From Mortierella sp. BCC40632 (taxonomy: Eukaryota; Mortierellomycota; Mortierellomycetes; Mortierellales; Mortierellaceae), in the NCBI GenBank assembly GCA_011634665.1, contig WAEK01000008.1, forward strand, positions 1,915,501 through 1,979,500: a stretch of DNA of 64,000 nt, written 5' to 3'. Both the position numbers and the translations under genes were made by a program. Every line of letters begins with the position of its first letter. Within the stretch, counting starts at the first letter, position 1. This document shows positions 42,313 to 53,769 of the stretch, piece after piece. The notes below the pieces were generated by a model. That model had not been told where the DNA came from. It saw nothing but the letters and a program-made list of their open reading frames with translations, and ran no database searches.

Positions 42313-44637
42313 TCTACAGAGACTAATATTGATTTTCATTCTTTCTTTCTTTCTCTCTTTCGGACATTTCAATTATGTAGCAAATGGAGAAGAACGTTCG
42401 GATGGTTTATCCAAATGTGACACTGTATAGTGTTCCCGTCCCTGTGATAGGTAGGCCAATATTATCTAGCTTTACGATTGCCATGATTTGAAGGGCCAAA
42501 GCTCACGTCTATGGGATATGACCACCAATCCAATAGGAACCCATCATACAAAGGCCATTGTTCTATTTTATAAAGACGGGACAATGCAGTTTGTTGTGCA
42601 TACTGCTAATATGATTGAACAAGACTGGAGGTATGAATGGGAATGGAATTACCAATTGGGCCTTGGTACACACTTATTCTCCCAAGCTAATCCATTCTCT
42701 CTTCTCTTCCCCCCTTCCCCTTTTTTATCTTTTATCTTGAAATCTTAAAGGAACAAGACCCAGGCCATTTTTACCACCGGACGGCTTCGTCAAAAGCCTT
42801 CAGGCACATCGACAGGTTCTCCAACATGCGCGTTTGAAAGAGATTTGTTAGAGTACCTTGAGCGATACCAGGATCACCAAAAGATTACTGAGAGAATTGC
42901 CAAGTTTGATTTCACTCCAGTTCGTGGAGTCCTCATCGGGTCCGTCCCTGGAAAGTTCACAGGCAACGAAAAGAACAAATGGGGTCACATGAAACTACGA
43001 ACCGTTCTACGACAGCAAGTCGACGTCTCAAAGGAGTGCATCCAACATGGGTCCCAAATCATTTGCCAGGTCAAACACCTCTCTCACATTTCCCTCTCAT
43101 TCCATTGTTCTGTAACAGACGAGGGTAGACCAACTACTGAATGTTATTCAGTTCAGAAAGCCATTGTTTGCGCCTGGCGGCTTTTAATGCATGCCCATCT
43201 GCATTGATCGGGTCTACTTTACTCCCCCTGTTCTTTCATTATCTCCATGCATACCCCTCCATGCTCTCCCGCCGTCTTTTTTTGCTCTTTTGATCCCCTG
43301 CATAATAATGACCCTGGAGGTCTCACTTTCTCACCGTCCATCCTTTTTTTTTTTCTTTTTTTCTTTTTTACCCTCTCCTATGGTTCCTGTGTTCCATTCA
43401 CGTTTGCAGATCTCGAGCATTGGGTCGCTTGGCAAAAATTCCCAGGACTGGCTACGAGGCGAATTCGAAGCGAGTCTGAATGCTCATCGCGACTCGAGCG
43501 CCACAACCTCGACCAAAGCTGATCTCTGTGTGATCTATCCAACGGCTGAAAACGTCCGAACGAGGCAGGTCTAGTTTTTTTTTTTTTTTTAATTTACTTT
43601 GTCTTATGGATAACTTTGCGCATATTTCCCTCAGTTAGGTCATTTAGAGATATGCGGTTCTGGATACTAATGTCCCCCCCTCCTCCCTTGTCTCCTCTTA
43701 TTTACTCGTAGCTACGAAGGTTGGTCAATGGGAGGAAGTCTTCCCTTCAGGTCCACAAGCTACACCAAACAAGCTCATTACATGGACCCTATATTGTACA
43801 CATGGAAAGCAGAGAAAAGTGGACGTGAGAGGGCCATGCCGCATATCAAGGTAAACATCATCCTTCTCTTTGGCTTGTACATCTGTTATATTTTATTTTT
43901 ATTGTTATACTGTATATGATGATGGGGGGGAGGGTGCCACCGAGTTGTTCTCACAATCAAGGAGCTTGTTAGCTGTTTCTAACCATGCGTTTTGGTTGGT
44001 ATGACAAAAAGACGTACACACGAGTGTCAAGTCATGATGGCACCGACTATCTTTCCTGGTTCTTGTTGACGAGCGCCAACCTTTCAAAGCCAGCATGGGG
44101 TGAACTCAAGGATGGGACCCTTACGATCAAGAGCTATGAGCTTGGCGTGTTGATCTTTCCATGTCTTTTTGAGGTGATCAGAGAATGCATGAGCTTTTTT
44201 TCTTGGAGTTCGTTTACAGAACAGAGTATTTGTTTTATGGTGTGCTCATTTCCTAGACTTTGCTGTTTATTTTTTGCATGATTGTTGTTGGATAGGATAT
44301 GAACCCTGTCCCTGACGATACGCCTCCTCTGCAAGGCAAAAGTGTTGCACCAAGCAGTGGCACGTCGAACGAGGGAGCACATGTTTGGATGCTGAATGCA
44401 ACAGTCGACAACCCTCGTCCCGTTCCACCAAACACAGGGTGTGATGATGAATTGGTTGGCCAAGGTGGTAGTAGTAGTAGTCATTCAAAAGATCTTCATC
44501 ACCATGGCAAGTATAGCGTAGTCCCAGTCCGGCTGCCCTATGATTTGCCTCTCACACCCTACCGTCATCCAAAGGATCAGATCTGGTTGGCGGACAAGCG
44601 GTTCTCGGGCATGGATGACTTTGGAATGAGCCTCTGA
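41626..44637 (+). CDS. TDP1: Tyrosyl-DNA phosphodiesterase 1 (5' end unresolved)
   Basis: Ten exons: 41626-41780, 41879-42005, 42102-42239, 42381-42450, 42537-42630, 42751-43069, 43410-43564, 43712-43850, 44012-44173, 44296-44637; at least 566 aa. First HKN motif: [12 protein letters not shown] with [12 protein letters not shown] downstream. Second: MPHIK joined to TY, with [13 protein letters not shown]. Both His-Lys pairs and Asn residues are present, so it should be active. [16 protein letters not shown] across the exon 7/8 junction is recovered only with a GC donor (GAG|GCAGGT). The enzyme removes tyrosyl and other 3' adducts, mainly trapped topoisomerase I, from DNA. Exon 1 is acidic and Lys-rich; its start is uncertain. 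Confidence 0.9.
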
Positions 44638-45761
44638 GGGCCCAAGAACTAACTGCTTGTGTTTTTTTTATGCGCCTGGGTGGGAAAAATCAGGCAAGAG
44701 ATAATGAATTGATAAAAAGGGATGCTACCCTCAATGCAAACGTGTTTTCGTCAGGATCGAAGCTTTATTGTTATTATTGTTGTTGTTGTTGTTGTGTTCT
44801 ATTCGAACCGAGGACAGCGATGCATACATATCGGGACTCGGCGTAGTGGAGAGGAGGAAGAGAGAGAGGGGAAGGAGACGTTCCATCATCGAGGCTCTGC
44901 CCTTTGTAACCAGAAACCAGGCGAAAGGAATGGACGCCAAGCCCCGCCATGCTGGCTCTTTTTCTTTGTGTGAGAAAAAAGAAAAAAAGAAGTGTATTGT
45001 GCAAAGCGAGGTGTGTAACGACTTGCAGGATGCGCGCGGGAAAAGAGAAAGGAAAAGAGTAAAAAGGTAGGGCATTGGCACAAGGGCGTGTACAATATGC
45101 GGGTATGAACAAGGGAGCCGACCTCAATCCTGATGGAGTGAAATGAGTGGAGCGAAATGAGTGGAGGGGGAGAGGGAGGAGGAGGAAGAGGGGACGGTGG
45201 CACGAGAAGGATGATTATCAACGGCCAAAAAGGAGGAGCGGGATGTGTCTTCCCACCAATGCGCTTGGTCTACAGACCAAACACCTCGCCTTTCCCTTGC
45301 CCTCCCCAAGACAAGTTCTACTGGTCAGTATGTGTGTGGAACGAGTTCTGCTCTGCAAACAGTGTTCCTGAATAATTACCGTCCCCGTATTTGGTAAAAG
45401 GTACAAAAAGGTGTCTTTTTTCTCCTCCCTCCTTCTTTTTCCTCTTTCTTTTCTTCTTTCTTTCCTTCCTTCCTTCCTTCCTTCCGTCTCTTTTTTTTTT
45501 CTTACCCATATTCTTCAACTGCAAATCCCTTTCATTACACTCTTTCTTCTCCTTGATCACCCAGCCATTCTTTCTTTTTTACGCTCGATACTTCCACTTT
45601 TGCTCAACGCTTCTCTCTCTCTCTTGCACTCTCACTGTTTGATATTTGTTCCCCACTTTACATTTCTTATCCTTTATCCATTACTTCCACCAGATTTCTT
45701 TTCCCCCCCTTGCCTTAATATTTTTTCCAAGTTGTGGTCCTATCTCTGCTGCTTCCTTAAA
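44638..45761. other. Intergenic region, TDP1 to alcohol dehydrogenase
   Basis: TTG microsatellite at 44770-44793, GGA-rich stretch at 45155-45200, CTTT and TTCC repeats at 45440-45485. No gene supported. The last 300 bp are pyrimidine-rich, typical of a promoter and leader here. Confidence 0.5.
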
Positions 45762-47373
45762 ATGACTAGGGCCGTCGAGCAAGAGTCATTAACCGTGTTT
45801 GCATCGGCTCCTGGCGGAACCTTTGTCGAAAAGACGTACGACTTTCCACGGCTTGGTCATTTTGATGGTATGCCTCTTCACTCCTCCCTCCCCCCCCATC
45901 CCCCTCTTCTACCTGATCGCAAACAGCATCCAAGCTCCAAATACTTTTACATTTCATGTGGCAAAGAAAAAAAAGGAAAAGGCTTTCCATTATGCCGAAT
46001 GATGAACGACTTTATAATGTATTATCTTTCCTATTATTGATCTCATCCTTTTTTTTTCTTTTCGCCTTGTAGTGGTTGTTGCCATCATTTGCTGCAGTGT
46101 CTGCTTCACAGATACGATGATTGCCTCACAAGAACAAGATGCAGTTGTTGGGCACGAAATTGTGGGTCGAATCTATCAAAAAGGTCCTGGAGTCAGCCCA
46201 CATCTTCAGATTGGGGACATGGTCGGTCTCGGCTACATTCGATCCACCTGTCTCGATTGTCCATCCTGTCTACAGGGTCAGGAAAATGTTTGCAAAACTC
46301 GGATGGCATACACAGATAGAATGGATGGGACCCTTGGAGGTGGATTGGCGAATGCTGTGATGTGGGATTCAAGATTTGTCACGGTCATCCCCAAGACAAT
46401 CGATCCTCGTCATGCTGCACCATTGACTTGTGCAGGAGCAACTGTGTTCGCGGCACTCTATGGATACAATGTTAGTCCTACATCGACGATCGGTGTGGTT
46501 GGACTTGGAGGATTGGGTCATATGGCAATCAAGTTTGCAAAAGCCTGGGGCTGTAAAGGTGAATATTATTTGTTGTTGTTATTGCCGTTTCTTCCTTCCC
46601 TCCCTCGTTCCTTCTCGGATGGGGCATGCAGAGGTTAGATCGTTTATTGGAGAGAAAGAGAGAGAGGAAAAAAAAAAAAAAAAAAAAAGAAAGATGGGAT
46701 GTGAGATTGGGTCGTCAGACAAGAGGACTTTTTTTCTTTTCATCTATCCACATCTCTCACTTTCTTTCTTTCTGGCACATGAAGTATATTTGCTCTCTCT
46801 CTCTCCCCGGAGATGAAGAAAGTGTGGTGCTGTGCTACTAATAACTCGTCATAACAAAACTCTTTGCCTTTGTGTTGCAAACAAGGAAAACTCTCTCAAA
46901 TCTTGTTCCCCTATTTTCTTCTTTTTTCTTTTAATCATTTTGTCTGTACCTTGGGAAAAGGAGCATTCCACTCAACCACCTCTAATCCTCTCTCTCTCTC
47001 TCTATTTTATTTTATTTTATTTTTTGAAACGAAAAAAATTACTCTAGTGGTTGCTATCTCATCCAGTCCGGATAAAGAACACGATGCAAGAGCATTTGGT
47101 GCTCACGAGTTCATTTGTACAGCAGATCCAAAAGCCCTCCGGGCCACTTCAACTCGGATGGATTATATCCTGAACACAGTCAGTGGTGACATTCCTTGGG
47201 ATGAATTCATTGCTCTTCTCAATTGCAATGGAACCCTGATCAACATGGGACTTGCCGCGGGAGGATCCATGGCCATTCCTTATATTCCTGCGCTCTTTAA
47301 CCAGAGTAAGTGTACCACTCTGCTGGGATAAAGGACATATTCTTTTTTTTTTTTTTTTGTTGTTGCTCGGACT

Positions 47374-47405
<32 letters not shown>

Positions 47406-48146
47406 TTTTTTCCCGCAGAGTTCTCCTTTATTGGCTGTTGACTCACCTGTCCTCTTTTTCGTGTTCTCTCATCATCATCGCCACATAACAGTCAGGGTGG
47501 TAGGATCTCTGGTAGCATCCAGGTTTGTGGTTCAAAAGATGTATGCCTTTGCAGCCCTCCATGATATCAAGCCCGAGATTGAGGAGTTTGAGATGAGTGT
47601 CAAGGTAAGACAGGTGGTGGGATTACAAAAACGAAGGAATTCTTCTCTTGTACTCGCATATCTCTCTCTTTTTTTTTTTCTTTTCTTTTCTTTTCTTTTG
47701 CTCGGGATGACAGTGAATCACTCAAATGGCAATACCATTATCCATTCTCATCTTTTTTTTTTTTTTTTAAAAAAAAAAGGGATGCACGGAGGCCTTCGAA
47801 GAGTCGCAGATCAACAGGCTCGATACCGCGCAGTACTTACCGTTCCTCAGCGGCTGGCCCTGTGAGTCGACACACAGAAAATAATCATGCTCAAAAGGAT
47901 ACGGTGACCAGGGAGAGGAAGGGGGGGAGGAGGAAAGAAAGAGTACTGTCAACCGGGATATGCTTGCTCTTTCTCCTTCTTCTCCTCTTCTCCCTTCTTT
48001 TTCGGGAACCTGTTGCAGGAAGAGCACCCACTTTTTTTTTTCTCTTTTTAATTTATGCAAGAACTCTAGGCCCAATTGAACTTGATGCAAGGTTTGAGGA
48101 GGAGGAGGAGGAGGACCTGGTGCCACAAGATAGTGCAACTGGATAG
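45762..48146 (+). CDS. Zinc-dependent alcohol dehydrogenase, cinnamyl-alcohol-dehydrogenase-like
   Basis: Exons 45762-45867, 46073-46558, 47048-47305, a 15-nt microexon 47419-47433, 47504-47604, about 47780-47861 and possibly 48062-48146. Catalytic zinc site: CCSVCFTDT and GHEIVG. Structural zinc: CLDCPSCLQGQENVC. Nucleotide fold: GVVGLGGLGHMAIKFAKAWG. C-terminal family motif: QQARYRAVL. It reduces aldehydes or oxidises alcohols, probably with NADP(H). Problems: the microexon needs a weak GC donor (ATTG|GCTGTT), and ARYRAVL is one base out of phase with the preceding exon, so a frameshift, base error or different splice is likely. A GTGAGT donor after it allows an acidic C-terminal exon ending QDSATG; otherwise translation stops at 47865. 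Confidence 0.8.
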
Positions 48147-49690
48147 ATATTCAACAGTTTAAGGAAAAGAAAAAAAAAAAAAGAAAGAAAGAAAAGTGCC
48201 TGTTTTCTCTCACCCATTATAACTTCATAAGCTGGATAGTCTTTTCTTATTCATCTATGGAAAATACTTGGCTACAAATGCCTACAGAGGAGACCTTAGA
48301 CTTTTGACCGTAATGGCTGGTGGTAGTGGACGAGTCATAGATGCCCTGTCATTTCCTACTGCCTTTCTGTCATGGATCGCCCGTCGCTACTTGTAAATCG
48401 TCTTCTCCAGGCTTGGGGCCATTGCCTCTTTCAATGAGATCGGCCATATAAAAAAAGAAAAGAAAAGAAAAGAAAAAGGAGAAAAGGTTCGAATGAATCC
48501 TTGGAAAAAAAAGCCCACCAGGGATTGGACAGTTCAAACCCCATCGTTGAATCTTTCAAGAGGTGGATTGGATCATTGTGTCTGATCGTATTTCGGGGGT
48601 TGCAAAAGAAGAAGAATACCCTATCAGCGCATGAACCATGTGGTGAGGAAGTATCCGCTCACCTACACGCGAAACGAGACGAATGCTGGTATTTCAATCA
48701 CTCTATCTCTATGCCCTTCTCAAGCAAACATGATAGCAGCATCATGTGTAGCAACATGGATTGAAATAGACACCGGGTTAAAAGACGGGAGAGGTATGTA
48801 AAAAGCACAAACATATTGAAAACGATCTCCAGGAAGCTTGTCGTAACCACTTCATGACTCGATAGAGCCTTTACTATATCTGCTGGTGCCTATGAAGCGA
48901 GCTTCCTAATGAGGACGCGTCTCAACAGAACGTTTGTGCTGTACAAGATCTCAACTATTGCAATTACTCCATGACTCGACAGAGCCCGTAGTATGTCTAC
49001 TAGAGCCGATGGAGCGGGCCACTTGTGGACAGTGAGCTTATGCATGAGGGGGGAGGGGGGTAACCAGCAAAGGAGTCAGAGTCCTGGCCAGAGGCAAAGT
49101 CCTGACCAGAAACACCCAAGAGGTGAAGAGGTGTGTGCAGAATTTCAACTTGGTCAATTCAAAATTATAGTTTTAAAAAATATAAGGGAGTGGGTATTTC
49201 TGGTTTTTTTTTTATAGGCCTCGCGAGAGGTTTTATTCGTCGACGCGCGTCTGTCCATGCTCTGCAAAGGACATGGCCTCCGCTGCCTCTTTTTGAAAAG
49301 AAAAATAAACTATCTAAACATAAAAACATAAAGGGGAAGTGGAGGGGGACGACCCTTGGTCCAGATTTTTCCCTCGTCGATGTTGGAGTAGGATCCATGA
49401 GAAATGTAAGTTTAGCTTCAGTCGTATACGTAGAATATTTGTACGAGCTTTGCCTCAGCAGGGTAGTAGTAGTAAAAAAAATCAATGAAAGTATGTAGAT
49501 TAAATGAAAACCAGGATGGCTCCGGATACTAAGTCTCTATACCATGTAGCAATGCGCCAGAGGGTGCAGAAAGAGGGAGAAAAAATTGCAATAGAGAGGT
49601 CAGGGCGTGAGAAAATTCGAACAGGTTCGGAAGTCGAAATTGCTATAAAAAGCCAGATCCAGAGAACGAAAAACCAAGAAGGCGTAATCA
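48147..49690. other. Intergenic region with a diverged duplication
   Basis: No gene recognised. About 48849-48910 and 48963-49025 are diverged direct copies sharing CATGACTCGA(T/C)AGAGCC and GCGAGC/GCGGGC ends. The region also has A-runs (48168-48182, 48450-48480) and ends 0-1 bp from the tRNA. Confidence 0.45.
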
Positions 49691-49762
49691 AGCAAAGTCG
49701 CCCAGAGGAAGAGCGCTGGGCTCATAACCCAGAGGTCGGTGGATCGAAACCACCCTTTGCTA
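49691..49762 (+). tRNA. Initiator tRNA-Met (CAT), second copy
   Basis: 72 nt, identical to the gene at 8566-8637. The anticodon CAT is at 49723-49725. Initiator marks: A1:U72 pair, GGG/CCC at the base of the anticodon loop, GATCGAAAC in the T arm. Flanks are also alike (CAAAGTC start; TATATCTTTT after the gene), so either both are recent duplicates or the flank is constrained as a Pol III terminator. No retroelement cluster surrounds this copy. Confidence 0.95.
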
Positions 49763-50741
49763 TATCTTTTGCTCTGCCGGGATCCGACATTAAGGGGCCC
49801 CGGCTTCTGTATCGTTGACCTCCTTGGAAGAAGAGATGGTACCTTTCCCTTTGGTCCATGTAGTTTTACTTGCCAAAGCAAAGCTTGTGTCTATTAAAGT
49901 TGATGGAATCTCTTTATTACAACAGATGTACTTTGGTATTAGAGCTTCCAGCAAGTCTGTGTTGGCATGAATATCATAGGATGAGGTATGTAGTTGAAGA
50001 CATTCACATCTTGGAATGTCTCATTTTCTCGAAGAATAGAGTACTTCATAAACTCAAGACAAAGACTTGGTTGCCCTGGACCACTTGCTACTCGCCAGTT
50101 TTTCTACGATAACTTATCCATTTTATTCTTCGCTATGACTTTCCCTTCCAGACTTGTGGATCTGTAGTACTAAGGGGAGGTGACGCAATGCTGGGGTTTG
50201 TTATCAGTGGATTATTGTTTTCCTTTTTTTCTTTTTATGACGAATACAAGTGCTAGTGATTAAGTAGTGTGTACTGCTGAGGACGAGGTTCTAATCCTGG
50301 GGGCGAGAAGAGGCTGGAGGCATGGAGAGAGGGAGTTGTCGTTTGTAATAACAGTAAACGCACATGTTCGTCATTGGTGATCCTCTTGAAGAATGCTAAT
50401 AGCGGCCAAGTCTCTCCTAGTCGACCGCACCGAGGAATCCCCCCTGCCCCTTTGAAGAGTACTTTCATACCTCACTGACCAACCTGTGGTGTTGTGCTCA
50501 ATGTAATAGGCCATGAAAATAATAATAATTAAGCAGTGCAATATGCTGACGACAGAGCTGGAGTGATGCGTAATAGGGATAGTTGTCTCCGAATCAACGG
50601 GGTTTCAGAAAGAATATAAACTCGTGCTGTTTCTCTGGAAATCGTTTGTACTGTCAGAGGTACTTTTTTTTTTTTTTTTTTTTTTTTTTGGGGTAAACCT
50701 CTGAGAAAGCAAACATGATAACACTTTTGCCTTGCAAAAGT
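49763..50741. other. Intergenic region, tRNA to Clr4 3' end
   Basis: A 24-nt T-run at 50667-50690 lies near the Clr4 stop. Short AT-rich stretches and no ORF with recognisable content. Confidence 0.5.
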
Positions 50742-52414
50742 TTACAGATGAACCCATTGTCTGCAGGTAACTGCTCCACACTGACAAGGTGTCAACTTTG
50801 CTCGACTCCCAAACACGGATGGTTTGAAAAGATCTTCTTCATCAAAAGATCTATCTTCATCGTCGTTAGGCTTACGGAGCCATGTTTGGACGTATTTGCC
50901 ATTGTAGTCAAAGGTGAGCTCATCACCCTTGTAGATCGTACGGTTCGACCAAAAGCTCAGGGTCAGGAGATTGGTGTCTCCACCCGTAGCCCAGGTGTTG
51001 AGAACATAGAGAGACATGTTGGGATCGCACGAGTGGTTGAAGAAGTGGCTCTCGTTTCCTTTTCTATAGGCATCAATACAATAGACGGCCTCCTTTTGCG
51101 GATTGTAATCGAGATCAAACAAATAGGTTGTTCCAAGCTTGTCCTGATCCTGTCCTCGGACTTCAGCTTCCTCGACCGTGATGATTTCGCCTGTGTATCG
51201 AGAAATAAATGTCCGTGGGGGGATTGGTTCATCTTGATCAAGAATGACTCCCCAGCCCTTGCCATACATTCGTTTGATCTTGAGCTTAAACTGTCGTCCT
51301 CGTTGCGAAGCCTTTGTGACACAATTTGGTCCGCATGTACAGTTAGCATGGCATTCCCACAGGAGTCTGCCAGCTCGCTCCGCAACCCTTCCATCTTTTT
51401 CGAAAGGAACTAGACGGAATTCATTCTCCTCCGCGGCCTCTTTCAGACAGGGGCATGAGTTTGGGTTATCGATATCACACCCATTAGGTCCACAATTGCA
51501 GGACGAGCTAAATTGAGGGTCAGGTACGAAAACATCCTTGCCATACTCGATGACATCCGTGAAAACGAATCCTGGTGGAATAGCTGCATCGTCGATAGTG
51601 TTTTCGATAGTGATCTGGGGCCCCGGTGATTGTTTAAAGATGTCCTCGAAGGCTTGCAGGGCTGGCGTCAAAGGCAAAGGTGGTCGTATAATCTAGTACC
51701 GGGGTAAAGAAGGAAATGTTAAAGTATCAGTGATGATCGCTGATGATCTCTTCCTTATTCTGACTAGCCTCGCTCATGAAAATAAGAAATGTCATACAGG
51801 CACTGAGACATCCATGTCATTGCTCTCGCAGTCTACAAATTCATCACAGCTCGACTCGGAGCCAGGAATCTGATTTGGCGCAGATGTTGATGATGATGGC
51901 TCTAAGGACGACGTTGGTGGTGCTGTGGGCGAAGGTAAGCATAGATCGCCAAAGTTTTTCTCGAAAAACTCTCGCACAAGGTCGATGCAGTTGTGTAGAT
52001 TCTCGAGTGGCTCCCAAGTGTTGTTGGTGATCGGGTATCCCTTCCATTTCACAAAGAACTCGGGGCTTTTCTAGAGCGACAAACGGCAAGTAGATGAGTC
52101 TTTTTGTGTAAGGCTATAATCCTGTGGTGGGCTATCGTATTAGCTGTTCTCGATGGCAAAAAGCAGTAAAGCAGGGGACAAAGGGTGTGTGTGCATACTC
52201 CTGGCTCTAGATCTCGGATTCCTTCAATAAACTCCACCTAATCGAGAGCATAACAAAAAACAGACCAACATCATTCCCTGCACTCTTTTGACTCTATCAA
52301 ATGGCATGCTAGCATTAGTTTCTTCAATTCACATAGAGTGGTCGATCCACATACCTCGAATTCATGTTCAGTCTCGGCCACATTCCTGCTGCGATTTGAA
52401 GACCTCTTTCCCAT
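50742..52414 (-). CDS. clr4: Histone H3-K9 methyltransferase, Clr4/Suv39 (KMT1) type
   Basis: Exons (minus) 52414-52355, 52237-52199, 52070-51798, 51692-50742, all phase 0; 440 aa. Chromodomain about residues 18-75: FEVEFIEGIRDLEPGKSPEF, then FVKWKGYPITNNTWEPLENL. Pre-SET about 188-250 with clustered Cys (CNCGPNGCD, NSCPC, LLWECHANCTCGPNC). SET about 265-390: GKGWGVI, FNHSCDPN (substrate and SAM site), GDELTFDYNG. Post-SET CQCGAVTC near the end. Length and domain order match fission yeast Clr4 and animal SUV39H. It writes H3K9 methylation for heterochromatin and transposon silencing; its own chromodomain binds the mark. All zinc and catalytic motifs are intact. Confidence 0.95.
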
Positions 52415-53769
52415 GGTAGACTGTCCTGAGTTTATGAAGCAGAAGAGATCTGTGAGGAGAGTGTGATGTTGTACGAACGAATCTGGCTCAGAGGTAGGAT
52501 GCAATTCCTGTTCTTGAAGGTCAATGTTGTGTTGGGTGCCGCGTCAAGGACCTTCGAATCCAGTGGTTCGAGAGAGAAGAGTAGAATGCCCTGCTTGAGT
52601 AAGTGCGCGAAAATGAAAACCAGGTTCGGTGGGCACGTGGTGGAGTGTGGAAACGGAAACAATAGAGAGAAAAAAAAAAAAGAGAAAAAAAAGAAAACGC
52701 GTTCCTACGCGGTGTGTCACCTGCACCTACGCCTGAGCCAGCACTCGTAGATTGGGGGGGAATGGAGGGGATCTCGGACACCAACCTGGCCTTAAAAAGG
52801 GAAAGAAGAATGTTGTGTGGACAGTGGATCTTCTTTGCCTTATCCATGCGTAACTGACTCGTCGCTTGAAAGCGTCAAGGAAGAATGGATGTCCCGGCTA
52901 CTGGTTAGTCTACTCAGGGGCCCCAAAGAGGAGTCTCAGGCGATGCACCTAGCTCCAATTACGTTTAATGTATGTGTTCCCACTCCCCTCTTCAGCCATC
53001 TGAGCGACGTTGCTGACAATGTGTCTGCGCTGTCAGAGGCCGCCAAGGCTGGTAAGGCTAGATGCGATCCAATATCACCTGACTGACTTCACGGAAATGG
53101 CAATTTTTCGTCCCTAAAAAAAAAGCAACGGCCTTTCCGAGAGCGGGCGAGGAGCGAATCAGGAACCAACCAGTCGCATTGGATTTCGCACATTCCTCAG
53201 GGCTCCCGTCCAAGAGACATCCTTCTTTCTCGTTCTCTTTCCCTCTCTTTTTTTAATACTCTCCTCACTCTTTCTCTCTCTCTTTCTTGCCCATCCTCCC
53301 TACTCTTGCTCACTCTCTTTCTCTCGTCCCCATCCAATTCTCAGCCATCATCCTTCTCGACCATTTCCACTACCCACAGCACCAATAGTGTCCCTGCGCT
53401 CGTCCCACTGTCCCAAGATAGTTGCTGTACCCTGATCTTCCGGTAATATCTTTTCACCCCCCATCATCTGATTTTCCTCCCCCCTGCTCAAACGTTAAAT
53501 TCGCATCCATCCGTCCGTCCAGCCCCCCCCTCCACCCGCTCTCCCTTCATCCATCCATCCATCCGGTCCATCCATCCATCCTTCTAAACGCAAATTCTCT
53601 TCATTCGCCTCTTCGACATCTCCTCCATCCCGCTAGTCTCTCCTACTCTACCCTCACCCTGAAAAGGAACTCTTTGATCAGTGCAGACCCTGCAGCATCC
53701 CCTTCCCAAAGTCTGAAAGCGTAAACCGAAACCGACTTTCTTTCCTTTCTCGCGAGCTTCACGCAGTCC
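52415..53769. promoter_or_regulatory. Divergent promoter region, Clr4 / Mme1
   Basis: Outward-pointing genes with 1.35 kb between starts. Contains an A-run near 52668-52690, CT-rich sequence (53220-53340), and ATCC repeats (CATCCATCCATCC, 53555-53580). A plus-strand frame at 52817-53086 has no recognisable content. A short non-coding RNA or leader cannot be ruled out. Confidence 0.4.

Noticed and set aside
52817..53086. 90-codon plus-strand ORF upstream of Mme1
   Set aside because: Opens with GTG, not ATG, shows no recognisable content and has no splice context linking it to the carrier gene.
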